A DNA stretch of 64,000 bases from Burkholderiales bacterium JOSHI_001 (GTDB lineage Bacteria > Pseudomonadota > Gammaproteobacteria > Burkholderiales > Burkholderiaceae_C), in NCBI GenBank assembly GCA_000244995.1, contig CM001438.1, forward strand, positions 798,921-862,920. Direction: 5' to 3'. A model generated the notes under the pieces. That model was not told the DNA's origin, searched no databases, and saw only the letters and a list, made by a program, of their open reading frames with translations. Shown here in pieces: positions 28,901 through 35,984 of the stretch. The translations under genes were made by a program, and so were the position numbers. Position 1 is the stretch's first letter. Every line of letters begins with the position of its first letter.

Positions 28901-30369
28901 CTGGCCCGGGTAACACTGAGCGGACGGCCGCGCGGATCGTTCACAGAAACGTTCACCGCGCCGCTTCGTGCCGTGGCTTTGCCCAGGTTCCCATAGCCAT
29001 CGAAGCCATAGCTGGTGGTGGTCGCGGCATTGTCAGGCGTGGCGCCGACATTGAGGGCAACCACGCGCTGCCGTCCGCCCACTTGCAACAGGGTCCGGGT
29101 GCGTACGGTGCCTCGGGCGTCGGTGGTGGCAACCGAACCAGAACCGTAGGTCACACTCACAGGGTTGATGCCGTTGCCATAGTGGCTGTAGTTGGGTCGT
29201 CCGGCCGCGTCGTAGCCCCAGGTGACGATGCGCCGACCGGTCTCATCGACGATACCGGTCAGGGCATTGCGCCACGTCAGATTGTCATAGGCATAGCGCC
29301 GAACCGCCGCATCCGGGAAGTTGACGCTGACAAGGTTGCCGATTGCATCGTAGCCATAGGCCAGCGTGGCGCCACCGGGGATGGTGATGCCAGACACCCG
29401 GCCAGTTGCGTCATATGCCAGCGTCATGGACCGGCCAAACGGGTTGGCGACGCCAACCAGACGGCCTGCAGCGTCGTACTGCAAGTTGGTCAGACGGCCC
29501 TTCTTTGACACCGAAAGCAGGCGACCAGCCGCGTTGTAGGTTTCGATGCCGTTGCGCGGGTTCACGTACTGCCAGCCACCGGCCACGGTACTCAAGCTGC
29601 CCGAAGGCTTGGCGCTGATCCAGGCCGACCCGTTGTAGCTGAAGTCCAGCACCGAACCGTCGTAGCGGTGCAGGCGGACCTGCGATGCACTTAGAACCTG
29701 CAGCGACCGGTCGTAGAAGAAGCGCCAACCGGCGCCTATGGGCACGGTGGCGCGGGCTGGAAACTCCGCCAGGTTGCTGTGGTACACGCGCGAAGCCCGC
29801 AAAGGCGCGAAGTCGCGGCCACGATAGTCCACCTGGAAGTGAACCTTGTCGGCTCTGGCCAGGTTGATCGGGTCGCCTACGCTTTCCGACCCGGTACCGC
29901 CACAACTGTCGGTGACTTCAGACCTGCCGGGGTTCTCTGCGGTGTCATTGCCCTGATCATCATTGGGATCCCCGCTTCCCTCGGAGTTGTCTCCCGACGC
30001 GTCCTCAACGGGCTCGACTGCGCTCGAATCTGGATCTTCAGCATCGATCCAACTGTCCCCGCCTTCGTCGAGTCCGAAGGTGACATCGCCGGTTTCGTCA
30101 GTGCCGTTGTCTGGAAATCCGCCCTCGCCACCTGCGCTGTCGTCGAGCCAGTCGCGGGAGTTGTCGACGGCGCCATTGGGCGCTTCGTCCTGGAAGCTCT
30201 CAAAGCTGCCACCGCCTACGACGTAGTCCCAGTAGCCCGCGTCCCAAAACGCATAGGCTTTCGGATTCAGGGGTGTGGCTGGATTGACGACCAAGCCGGG
30301 CAGGAGCAAAGCGGCCAAGACTCTGCTCATCGTGCGCCGAGGGCAGCGGCCATTGTTATTGCGACGCAC
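25918..30369 (-). CDS. secreted Rhs/YD-repeat protein with C-terminal Tlde1 (DUF2778) toxin domain
   Basis: 1483 residues from a GTG at 30369, which has GGGAGGAG 6 nt upstream; a longer frame to 30438 lacks such a site. Order: basic N-terminus and Sec-type signal (VLAALLLPGLVVNPATP), an unusual Asp/Glu/Ser-rich stretch of about 100 residues, a DUF6531-like segment beginning GDPINLARADKVHFQVDYRG, many YD repeats (e.g. YDAAGRLVGVANPFGRS), the Rhs core end DYDPYTGRYLQADPLGLGGG and DPTGL, then a 120-residue toxin domain. No PAAR or VgrG-like part is present, so delivery by a type VI system is not indicated; export by Sec and surface display is more likely. The immunity gene overlaps its stop by 4 nt. 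Confidence 0.85.
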   Translation of the reverse strand: MRRNNNGRCPRRTMSRVLAALLLPGLVVNPATPLNPKAYAFWDAGYWDYVVGGGSFESFQDEAPNGAVDNSRDWLDDSAGGEGGFPDNGTDETGDVTFGLDEGGDSWIDAEDPDSSAVEPVEDASGDNSEGSGDPNDDQGNDTAENPGRSEVTDSCGGTGSESVGDPINLARADKVHFQVDYRGRDFAPLRASRVYHSNLAEFPARATVPIGAGWRFFYDRSLQVLSASQVRLHRYDGSVLDFSYNGSAWISAKPSGSLSTVAGGWQYVNPRNGIETYNAAGRLLSVSKKGRLTNLQYDAAGRLVGVANPFGRSMTLAYDATGRVSGITIPGGATLAYGYDAIGNLVSVNFPDAAVRRYAYDNLTWRNALTGIVDETGRRIVTWGYDAAGRPNYSHYGNGINPVSVTYGSGSVATTDARGTVRTRTLLQVGGRQRVVALNVGATPDNAATTTSYGFDGYGNLGKATARSGAVNVSVNDPRGRPLSVTRASGTASARTVQHVWHGIFNIATSTSAGGVSTNRTVDGFGRVIQTSRTGTNGVSYVMRQRVYNAQHLLASVTNARGGVTTFTYDAQGNRTSATNPAGQTTTYSLFDAHGRPTRIVRPSGAVVTRVFNNRGRLAQHAVNGVASTRSFDGAGRLSQLTQADGSWVARSYDTAGRIAGLSNHKGESVSIGRDVGGKVVSRATYGAAGNLVHAAYARFDRLGRVAAQIDTRGFATQATYGADARRSGTVDALGRQYSQQLDQLNRPVSFTQPNTTAMRLAGGATTVSTQLNWDSANATLKSVADTVNVGTGYGVDTLNRRAAETGSDAGTRQWARNAAGDTQTYVDGRSVSYTVVRDTLGRPLQVGPAGIAPITYSYVPGRRDSLLSSMTDPSGSTTWTYDSEGRVLSKSQTIAAVTSTVTLARDSLGRVASMTYPSGMRVDYTYTGDTVSSVAVNGTVLLNSITYRPFSRTPAKWAWGNGSVYQRSFDADGRITQVTLGGLVRSYTYDPTGRITEYNDVLSSGATQRSAFRYDEAGQLTSYSGPGGNFSYAYDTNGNRRSQTRNGVTTTQTYAAASNRLLTSPRGTYSYLADGSPSSDGIYTYSYDAFGRMSGLTGFGGTVFSSRAHDGLGMRVRLLRQEYTPPEPLAVAPGGTSSRSAALLSSRIVTAETGATAVQNGRATSQGVVNTTWSMPDRAAVLNTDRLASRTAGNVAQLQVPPPGGGGWLVTDNIRYLHTDDGLLLSEYNLISGYRQETIWFAGVPIGTMINGTLLTIRSDHLGTPRSLARASDNFEVWRWDGEPFGDSRPVYSGPIIFDYNLRFPGQQYEPNTGYFQNWFRDYDPYTGRYLQADPLGLGGGLGRYTYSGADPVNAMDPTGLDWEYETSTGRIYRNGQLIGVGYSGNQSGLNNPDAQNTSNVGPIPKGSWNIGGAYKSQNTGPQTIVLTPKPETETYGRSAFRIHGDNSKGNMSASNGCIVASPSIRDQIINSGDKLLVVRP
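25921..26280 (-). other. Tlde1/DUF2778 L,D-transpeptidase-like toxin domain
   Basis: Last 120 residues of the Rhs protein (about 1364-1483), starting DWEYETSTGRIYRNGQLI right after the DPTGL core end. Family hallmarks: GYSGN, NNPDAQN, VGPIPKGSW, and FRIHGDN...SASNGC with His near 1446 and Cys near 1460, the catalytic pair of L,D-transpeptidase-like enzymes. Known Tlde1 effectors cut or alter peptidoglycan stem peptides in the periplasm of the target cell. The segment is AT-rich relative to the Rhs core, the mark of an exchangeable toxin tip. Confidence 0.82.
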
Positions 30370-30759
30370 AGGGTTCTCCTCCCAAAATGGGCGGCCGGGC
30401 GATATCAGCCCAGACACCAAGAACCCCTCCGTTTGCAATTTGCCGCGCTCAGCGGACTAGTTCATCGTTGTTTGCTCTTATTGTGCGCCGGTTGCCCTGA
30501 CGCCTGCAATGGTCGATTCAATAGGGTTAACCACAGGTGCTCGACTGCAGCAGTCAATGTGTCAACCGCACACGACGGACAGTCATTTCGGGGTGCTGAA
30601 TCGGTGGGCAAGGCCATCGAATGCCAACGTGCCAAACGACAGAAGGTTGCGTGCCTTATCGTGGCCGCCGGGACAGGTTTGCATGACATCAAGCCAACCT
30701 GATCGCAGTATGCAGAACTTCCGTCCGACGATTTCTGGTGTATTTTTGACTATACGCTC
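30370..30759. other. 390-bp non-coding end of the Rhs island
   Basis: Holds the upstream region of the Rhs gene; no convincing gene. The frames here are short and unlike known proteins. It is richer in A/T than the host and ends TATTTTTGACTATACGCTC just before the second nrdJ copy. No clear promoter pair, inverted end repeat or integrase site could be identified. Confidence 0.5.
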
Positions 30760-31074
30760 AACGTGGGCGAGCCCCTGGGCCACTTCATGGCCCCGGTGCC
30801 GGGCGAGCGGCGCCAGCAGGTCTGGCCCAGCACCGTGGCCTACATCGCGCGCCTGGTGATCCACCGCTACGCCATGCTGGGCGTGCTGGACGAGCAGGGC
30901 TTCCCGCTGCGCGAGATGGGCATCCTGGAAAGCCCGGCCGGCAAGCACAAGCCCAGCGACAGCGTGGCCCCCATGGCCGGCAAGCCCTGCCCGGAATGCG
31001 GCAACTCAACCCTCATCCACAAGGACGGCTGCGAGTTCTGCACCGCCTGCGGCTACGTGGGGCAGTGCGGGTGA
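30760..31074 (+). pseudogene. displaced 3' end of nrdJ (direct repeat, copy 2)
   Basis: Encodes the same last 104 residues of NrdJ ([16 protein letters not shown] to [11 protein letters not shown]) but without the upstream gene, start region or promoter. It differs from copy 1 at eight of 315 bases, with one amino-acid change (Ala to Ser). The sequence after its stop (hairpin at 31083-31100, then host genes) looks like the original nrdJ downstream region, and its wobble bases are more C-rich, as in the host. It is therefore more likely the native end, cut off by the island. It is not expected to be translated on its own. Confidence 0.85.
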
Positions 31075-31082
31075 GGTGAAGC

Positions 31083-31100
31083 GGGCGGCGCCTGCCGCCC
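31083..31100 (+). terminator. hairpin, probable original nrdJ terminator
   Basis: GGGCGGC-gcct-GCCGCCC, a perfect 7-bp stem 8 nt after the stop of the displaced nrdJ end. No T run. It lies 20 nt from the convergent SnoaL-like gene and may serve both. Confidence 0.45.
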
Positions 31101-31119
31101 GGCCATCAACCCCCGCGCT

Positions 31120-31587
31120 TCACAGACCCAGCTCGGACAGGCCCGGGTGTTCGTCCGGGCGGCGGCCCAGCGGCCAGTGGAACAGCCGGTCGCTGTCCGC
31201 AATGGGCAGGTCGTTGATGCTGGCGAAGCGCCGCGTCATGAAGCCCTGGTCGTTGAACTCCCAGTTCTCGTTGCCGTAGCTGCGGAAGCAGTGGCCCGAA
31301 TCATCGTGCCATTCGTAGGCAAAGCGCACCGCGATGCGCGCGCCGGTGAAGCCCCACAGTTCCTTGATCAGCCGGTAGTCCATTTCGCGCGCCCACTTGC
31401 GACGCAGGAAGGCCTTGACCTCTTCGCGCCCCACCGGGAACTCGGCGCGGTTGCGCCAGCGCGTGTCTTCGGTGTAGACGCGGGCGCACACCTCGGGGTC
31501 GCGGGTGTTCCAGGCGTCCTCGGCGCCGCGCACCTTCTGGGCCGCGGACTCGGCGGTGAACGGGGGCAGGGGCGGTTTGGTGTCCAT
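31120..31587 (-). CDS. SnoaL/NTF2-like protein, DUF1348 family
   Basis: 155 residues with one NTF2-like fold. Typical DUF1348 elements are [35 protein letters not shown], and [14 protein letters not shown]. Its function is unknown; the fold gives a small hydrophobic pocket used by other members as an enzyme active site. It is the last gene of the minus-strand cyanate cluster, 26 nt after cynS, but a part in cyanate metabolism is not established. It ends 45 nt from the displaced nrdJ end, so it marks the return to host DNA after the Rhs island. Confidence 0.78.
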   Translation of the reverse strand: MDTKPPLPPFTAESAAQKVRGAEDAWNTRDPEVCARVYTEDTRWRNRAEFPVGREEVKAFLRRKWAREMDYRLIKELWGFTGARIAVRFAYEWHDDSGHCFRSYGNENWEFNDQGFMTRRFASINDLPIADSDRLFHWPLGRRPDEHPGLSELGL

Positions 31588-31613
31588 GGGGCAGGCGCCG
31601 GGGCGCCGCGCTT

Positions 31614-32057
31614 TCAGTACGTCTTGTAAGGGAGGAACTTGCCGCTCATCGTGATGGACACGCGGTCGCCCTTGGGGTCGGCCTCGCGCTGCAGGTCCAT
31701 CTTGAAGTCGATGGCGCTCATGATGCCATCGCCGAACTCTTCATGGATCAGTTCCTTGAAGGTGGTGCCGTAGACGCTGACCAGTTCGTAGAAGCGGTAG
31801 ATCAGCGGGTCGGTGGGCACGCTGGTGGGCAGGCTGCCCTTGTAGGGCACCACCATCAGCCACTTCTTGTCTTCGGCGCTCAGGCCAAAGACTTCGGCCA
31901 CCACGCCGGCCTGTTCGGCCGTCAGCGTCATCTGGCCCAGGCAGGCGGCGGTGACCCATTCCTTGCTCTGGCCCACTTTCGCGGCCACGTCGGACCATTT
32001 CAGGCCCTGGCTCACCTTGGCGGTGATGATCTTTTCGGTCACGTCCAGTCGGCTCAT
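31614..32057 (-). CDS. cynS: cyanase (cyanate hydratase)
   Basis: 147 residues, close to the E. coli enzyme in length. It converts cyanate and bicarbonate to ammonia and CO2 in the cytoplasm as a decamer. The N-terminal helix-turn-helix-like domain is visible ([23 protein letters not shown]), and the C-terminal catalytic part has [14 protein letters not shown] with the active Arg and Glu, and [10 protein letters not shown] with the active Ser. It overlaps the upstream ABC ATPase gene by 4 nt, tying it to uptake. This gives the cell nitrogen from cyanate or removes a toxic by-product. Confidence 0.93.
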   Translation of the reverse strand: MSRLDVTEKIITAKVSQGLKWSDVAAKVGQSKEWVTAACLGQMTLTAEQAGVVAEVFGLSAEDKKWLMVVPYKGSLPTSVPTDPLIYRFYELVSVYGTTFKELIHEEFGDGIMSAIDFKMDLQREADPKGDRVSITMSGKFLPYKTY

Positions 32058-32953
32058 GCAATTCTCCTCAGCGGGGTGGCGGTGGGCAGGGTGGGGGAAG
32101 GAAGGGGAACAGGAGGCTGCGGCTCGGGCTCCAGCCCAGGCCGCAGTTCGACAGGCTGCGCCGGCGCGCGGCCGTGCGACAGGTGCTGGCTGCGCGCCAC
32201 CAGGAAATCGACCAGGTGGTTGCGGATGCGGTAGTACTGCGGGTCGTGGTGCAGCGTGGCGCGCTGGCGGTCACGCGGCATGGTGTTCACCACCACCTCG
32301 GCCACGCGGGCCTGCGGGCCGTTGCTCATCAGCAGGATGCGGTCGGCCAGCAGGATGGCCTCGTCCACGTCGTGGGTGATCATGAACACCGTCTGCCGCG
32401 TCTCGGCGCAGATGCGCAGCAATTCGTCCTGGATGGTGCCGCGGGTCAGCGCGTCCAGCGCACCGAAGGGCTCGTCCAGCAGCAGCATGCGCGGCTGGAT
32501 GGCGAAGGCGCGCGCAATGCCCACGCGCTGCTTCATGCCGCCGGACAGCTGGCTGGGCTTCTTGTCGATGGCCGCGGCCAGGCCCACCAGGGCCACGTAC
32601 TGCTGCACCTGTTCGTTCACCTGGGCGGCGGTCCAGTCCGGCCACTTGCTGCGCACCGCGAACGCGATGTTGCCGCGCACCGTCAGCCAGGGCATCAGCG
32701 CATGGCCCTGGAACACCACGCCGCGCTCCAGGCCAGGGCCCACCACCTCGCGGCCGTCCATGAAGACATGGCCTTCGCTGGCACTTTCCAGCCCGGCCAG
32801 CACGTTCAGGATGGTGGTCTTGCCGCAGCCGCTGTGGCCGATGATGCAGACGAATTCGCCCTGCTGCACGCCGAAGTTCACGCCGTCGAAGACCACGGCG
32901 TCGCCGAAGCGCTTGCCCAGGCCCTGCACCTGAAGGAAGGTCTCAGTCGACAT
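32054..32953 (-). CDS. ABC transporter ATP-binding protein, nitrate/cyanate type
   Basis: 299 residues. Walker A GHSGCGKTT near residue 39, Q loop, signature LSGGMKQR, Walker B MLLLDEPFGALD, and switch His in ITHDVDEA are all intact. The subclass is that of NrtD/CmpD/TauB-like importers for small anions. A Pro-rich tail of about 50 residues (LRPGLEPEPQPPVP) follows the ATPase domain. It overlaps the permease by 11 nt and cynS by 4 nt, so cyanate is the likely cargo. Confidence 0.88.
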   Translation of the reverse strand: MSTETFLQVQGLGKRFGDAVVFDGVNFGVQQGEFVCIIGHSGCGKTTILNVLAGLESASEGHVFMDGREVVGPGLERGVVFQGHALMPWLTVRGNIAFAVRSKWPDWTAAQVNEQVQQYVALVGLAAAIDKKPSQLSGGMKQRVGIARAFAIQPRMLLLDEPFGALDALTRGTIQDELLRICAETRQTVFMITHDVDEAILLADRILLMSNGPQARVAEVVVNTMPRDRQRATLHHDPQYYRIRNHLVDFLVARSQHLSHGRAPAQPVELRPGLEPEPQPPVPLPSPTLPTATPLRRIA

Positions 32954-33842
32954 AGGTCACCGCCTTCTGGGCCCGGGCGAAGGCCAGGTCCAGCAGCATG
33001 CCCACCACGCCGATCACCAGGATGGCGAAGATGACGTTGGGCAGCGACAGGTTGTTCCACTCGTTCCACACGAAGTAGCCGATGCCGGTGCCGCCCACCA
33101 GCATCTCGGCGGCCACGATCACCAGCCAGGCAATGCCCATGCTGATGCGCATGCCGGTCAGGATGGTGGGCGCGGCCGCGGGCAGGATGACCTCGAAGGC
33201 GCGGCGCAATGGGCTCACTTCCAGGGTCTTGGCCACGTTCAACCATTCACGGCGCACACTGGCCACGCCGAAGGCGGTGTTGATCAGCATGGGCCAGATG
33301 GAACAGATGAAGATGACGAAGATGCCGCTGATCGACGAGTCCTTGATGGTGTACAGCGCCAGCGGCATCCAGGCCAGCGGCGAGATGGGCTTGAGCACCT
33401 GGATGAAAGGGTCCAGCGCGCGGTACACCAGCGGGCTCATGCCGATGACGAAGCCCAGCGGAATGGCCACCAGCGCGGCCAGCAGGTAGCCCAGGCCCAC
33501 CCGGCCGAGTGAGTAAGCCAGTTGCAGCCCCACGCCCTTGTCGTTGGGGCCGTTGTCGTAGAAGGGCTGGGCCAGGTGCTTGGCCGCAACGGCCGCCATC
33601 TGGCCCAGCGTGGGAAAGCCCGACTTCGCCGGCGCCGTGGCCGCGCTGTTCAGCGTGGCCGGGTCCTTGCCCATCAGCTTGGCGTATTCGACCTGCTCCG
33701 GCGTCAGTGCGGGCGCCGCGGCCACCACCGGGGACGATGTCAAGGTGGCCAGGTGCCAGACCGCCAGCACCAGCCCCAGGATCAGCAGCGACAGCAGCCC
33801 CGAGCGGAAACCCAGGCTGCGCGTGAAGCCCATCGTGGCCAT
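32943..33842 (-). CDS. ABC transporter permease, nitrate/cyanate type
   Basis: 299 residues with about six membrane segments in the BPD_transp_1 fold. The EAA-type loop that contacts the ATPase is LNVAKTLEVSPLRRAFEVILPAA. An unusual periplasmic stretch of about 80 residues lies between the first and second membrane segments. Two ATGs (33842 and 33833) follow GAGGA; the first is listed, the second has the better spacing. The gene lies 5 nt after the binding-protein gene. Confidence 0.86.
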   Translation of the reverse strand: MATMGFTRSLGFRSGLLSLLILGLVLAVWHLATLTSSPVVAAAPALTPEQVEYAKLMGKDPATLNSAATAPAKSGFPTLGQMAAVAAKHLAQPFYDNGPNDKGVGLQLAYSLGRVGLGYLLAALVAIPLGFVIGMSPLVYRALDPFIQVLKPISPLAWMPLALYTIKDSSISGIFVIFICSIWPMLINTAFGVASVRREWLNVAKTLEVSPLRRAFEVILPAAAPTILTGMRISMGIAWLVIVAAEMLVGGTGIGYFVWNEWNNLSLPNVIFAILVIGVVGMLLDLAFARAQKAVTYVD

Positions 33843-33847
33843 GGTCC

Positions 33848-35236
33848 TCAGCCGCGCTTGATGGCGAAGCTGCCCGCGTAGGCCTCGGCCTTCTCGGGGT
33901 CGAAGACCTTGCCCATGACGGTGAACTTGGGGTAGGCGCCGTCGGGCACCTTCATGTCCAGCTGCTTCATGGTCTTCTTGGCGTCGGTCAGCAGGAACAC
34001 TTTTTCGGCGATCTGCTTGTAGTTCACCTCGCCCTTCAGGTAGCCCCAGCGCTTCATCTGCGTGAGCATCCACACCGCCATGCTCTGCCAGGGCATGGGG
34101 TCGAAGTCGGCGCGGTCGGGCACGGTCTTCACATTGCCCAGGCCGTCGGCGAACTTGCCGGTCAGCACCTGCGCGATCACGGTTTCGGGCTGGTTCAGGT
34201 ACTGCTGCGGCGCGATCACCTTGGCGATGAGTTCGCGGTTCTTGGCCTCGCGCGCCATGGCCGCGGCGGTGAGCACGGCGCGGTACAGCGCGGCGAAGGT
34301 GTTGGGGTTCTTCTGGATGAATTCGCTGCTGGTGCCGAAGGCGCAGCAGGGGTGGCCGTTCCACAGTTCCTTGGTCAGCAGGTGGATGAAGCCCACTTCC
34401 TCGAACACCGCGCGCTGGTTGAAGGGGTCGGGGCCCAGGAAGCCGTCGATGTTGCCGGCGCGCAGGTTGGCCACCATCTCCGGCGGCGGCACCACGCGGA
34501 TCTGGATGTCCTTGTCCGGGTCCAGCCCCGCTTCGGCCACGTAGTAGCGCAGCAGGAAGTTGTGCATCGAATACTCGAAGGGCACGGCGAACTTGAAGCC
34601 CTTCCAGCCGGCCGGGTCGCGCTTGTCCTTGTGCTTCATCGCCAGGGTGATGGCCTGGCCGTTGGTGTTCTGGATGGTGGCCACGTTCATCGGCGTGGCG
34701 GTGGCGCCCAGGCCCAACGAGATGGCCAGCGGCATGGGGCTCAGGAAGTGCGTGGCGTCGTACTCCTTGTTCAGCATCTTGTCGCGAATCAGCGCCCAGC
34801 CGGCGGTCTTCACCACCTCCACGTTCAGGCCCTGCTTGCTGTAGAAGCCCAGCGGGTGGGCCATGATCAGCGGCGTGGCGCAGGTGATGGGGATGAAGCC
34901 GATCTTCAGGTCCTTCTTCTCCAGCGCGCCGCTTTTTCCACCGGACTCCTGGGCCATGGCCTGCAGCGAAGCCACAGGCAGCACGCTGCTTATCGCCGCC
35001 ATGGCCGAGCGCCGGCCCACGGCGCGCAGGAAGCGGCGCCGCACGGCGTCCTGCGGGAACAGGGCCTTCACCAGCGCGGCCTCGACGAAGTGGTTGGACT
35101 CGGCTTCGAAGGCGGCGCTCTCGCTGCGCGTTCGCAGTTCGGCGGCGGCGTGGTCGGCCTCGCTGCGGTGCCGCCCGCAGCAACAGCCCATCATCAGGGG
35201 CCGGTCGGCGTCGTAGGGGTCGTGGTGCTCGCTCAT
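33848..35236 (-). CDS. CmpA/NrtA family substrate-binding protein of the ABC transporter
   Basis: 462 residues, a periplasmic binding protein of the nitrate/bicarbonate/cyanate type (IGFIPITCATPLIMAHPLG, DATHFLSPMPLAISLG, GFLGPDPFNQRAVFE). A Tat signal VRRRFLRAVGRRSAMAAISS is preceded by about 65 extra residues with MMGCCCGRH, so the signal is unusually far from the start. The ATG at 35236 has AAGGAG about 11 nt upstream; longer frames into the regulator gene are unlikely. An 18-bp perfect palindrome lies about 80 bp upstream and may control this operon. With cynS at its end, the substrate is probably cyanate; nitrate is the alternative. Confidence 0.86.
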   Translation of the reverse strand: MSEHHDPYDADRPLMMGCCCGRHRSEADHAAAELRTRSESAAFEAESNHFVEAALVKALFPQDAVRRRFLRAVGRRSAMAAISSVLPVASLQAMAQESGGKSGALEKKDLKIGFIPITCATPLIMAHPLGFYSKQGLNVEVVKTAGWALIRDKMLNKEYDATHFLSPMPLAISLGLGATATPMNVATIQNTNGQAITLAMKHKDKRDPAGWKGFKFAVPFEYSMHNFLLRYYVAEAGLDPDKDIQIRVVPPPEMVANLRAGNIDGFLGPDPFNQRAVFEEVGFIHLLTKELWNGHPCCAFGTSSEFIQKNPNTFAALYRAVLTAAAMAREAKNRELIAKVIAPQQYLNQPETVIAQVLTGKFADGLGNVKTVPDRADFDPMPWQSMAVWMLTQMKRWGYLKGEVNYKQIAEKVFLLTDAKKTMKQLDMKVPDGAYPKFTVMGKVFDPEKAEAYAGSFAIKRG

Positions 35237-35315
35237 GGTGCAGCCTCTCCTTGCGGCATGGGTGAATGCTAGGAACAAGGGCGCATTCGCAACATCGAGG
35301 CCAGCGGCATTCGGA

Positions 35316-35333
35316 TGTAGGGCCAGCCCTACA
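35316..35333. promoter_or_regulatory. 18-bp palindrome upstream of the cyanate operon
   Basis: Perfect 8-2-8 repeat TGTAGGGCCAGCCCTACA between the end of the response-regulator gene and the start of the transporter operon. A TAGCAT (-10-like) on the minus strand at 35266-35271 would put the palindrome centre near -65, fitting an activator site. The neighbouring NarL-type regulator is a candidate. It could also act as a transcript end for that regulator. Confidence 0.5.
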
Positions 35334-35348
35334 CGGCCACGCCAAGGG

Positions 35349-35984
35349 TCAAAGGATGGACTGCCGCACCGCGTACAGCGCCAGTTCCACGTCGTTGCGC
35401 ACGCCGGTCTTTTCCAGCACCCGGGCGCGGTAGGTGCTGACGGTGTTGGCCGCCAGCACCAGCTGTTCCGCAATCTCGCCCACACTGCGGCCCTCGGCCA
35501 GCAGGCGGAAGACCTGGTATTCCCGGTGCGACAGGCGCTCGTGCAGCGGCGCGTCGTCCTGGCGGCCGGCGCCCACGGCGGTGGCCAGCTGTTCGGCCAC
35601 GTGCGGGGTGATGAACAGCCGCCCGGCGGCCACCTGGCGGATGGCTTCAGTCATCTGCTCCGAATCGGCGCTCTTGTTCAGGTAACCGGCCGCGCCCAGC
35701 TTCAGGCAGCGCACCGCGTACTGGCGGTCGGGGTAGGTGGACAGCATCAGCACCGGCAGTTTTGGGAATTCACCTTTCAGCTGCTTCAGCACATCCAGGC
35801 CGTCACGCTGCGGCATGGCGATGTCCAGCAGCACCACGTCGATGCCGCCTTCGCGCACGCGGGCGATGGCGTCCGGCCCGTTGGCGGCTTCACCGGCCAG
35901 GGCCAGGTCGCCCGCATCGGCCAGCATCTGCTGGATGCCCTGGCGCACGATGCGGTGGTCGTCGCAGACCAGCACCCGGATCAC
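35349..35984 (-). CDS. NarL/FixJ-type response regulator
   Basis: 211 residues. N-terminal receiver with VLVCDDHRIVRQG (acidic pocket) and VVLLDIAMPQRDG (phospho-Asp about residue 54), Lys in GYLNKSAD; C-terminal LuxR-type helix-turn-helix LSHREYQVFRLLAEGRSVGEIAEQL. The start is a GTG with GGAGG 7 nt upstream, overlapping the kinase stop (GTGA). It therefore pairs with the kinase. Target genes are probably the adjacent cyanate operon or the divergent cytochrome cluster; neither is shown. Confidence 0.87.
   Translation of the reverse strand: MIRVLVCDDHRIVRQGIQQMLADAGDLALAGEAANGPDAIARVREGGIDVVLLDIAMPQRDGLDVLKQLKGEFPKLPVLMLSTYPDRQYAVRCLKLGAAGYLNKSADSEQMTEAIRQVAAGRLFITPHVAEQLATAVGAGRQDDAPLHERLSHREYQVFRLLAEGRSVGEIAEQLVLAANTVSTYRARVLEKTGVRNDVELALYAVRQSIL

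Larger units (their letters stand above)
25315..30759. mobile_element. Rhs toxin island inserted at the 3' end of nrdJ
   Basis: A 5.4-kb block between two copies of the nrdJ 3' end. It holds an Rhs/YD-repeat toxin gene and a small immunity-like gene, both on the minus strand, while the flanking nrdJ copies are on the plus strand. Its two ends (25400-26300 and 30370-30760) are visibly richer in A/T than the host DNA; the Rhs core in between is GC-rich. No integrase, transposase or terminal inverted repeat was found, so the means of entry is not known. Confidence 0.7.

Noticed and set aside
28438-29508. A 356-codon plus-strand frame opposite the Rhs gene
   Set aside because: Composition follows the antisense of YD repeats; no domain and no ribosome site.
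26300-29800. Repeated short motifs in the Rhs gene as a CRISPR-like or tandem repeat array
   Set aside because: They are degenerate coding YD repeats in one frame, not regular spacer-separated DNA repeats.
25315-30759. Insertion sequence or phage as carrier of the Rhs island
   Set aside because: No transposase, integrase or phage gene, and no terminal inverted repeats; only the nrdJ-end direct repeat marks the borders.
30760-31074. The second nrdJ end as an independent small zinc-ribbon gene
   Set aside because: It begins in mid-domain with no ribosome site, and matches nrdJ codon for codon; it is a displaced gene end.
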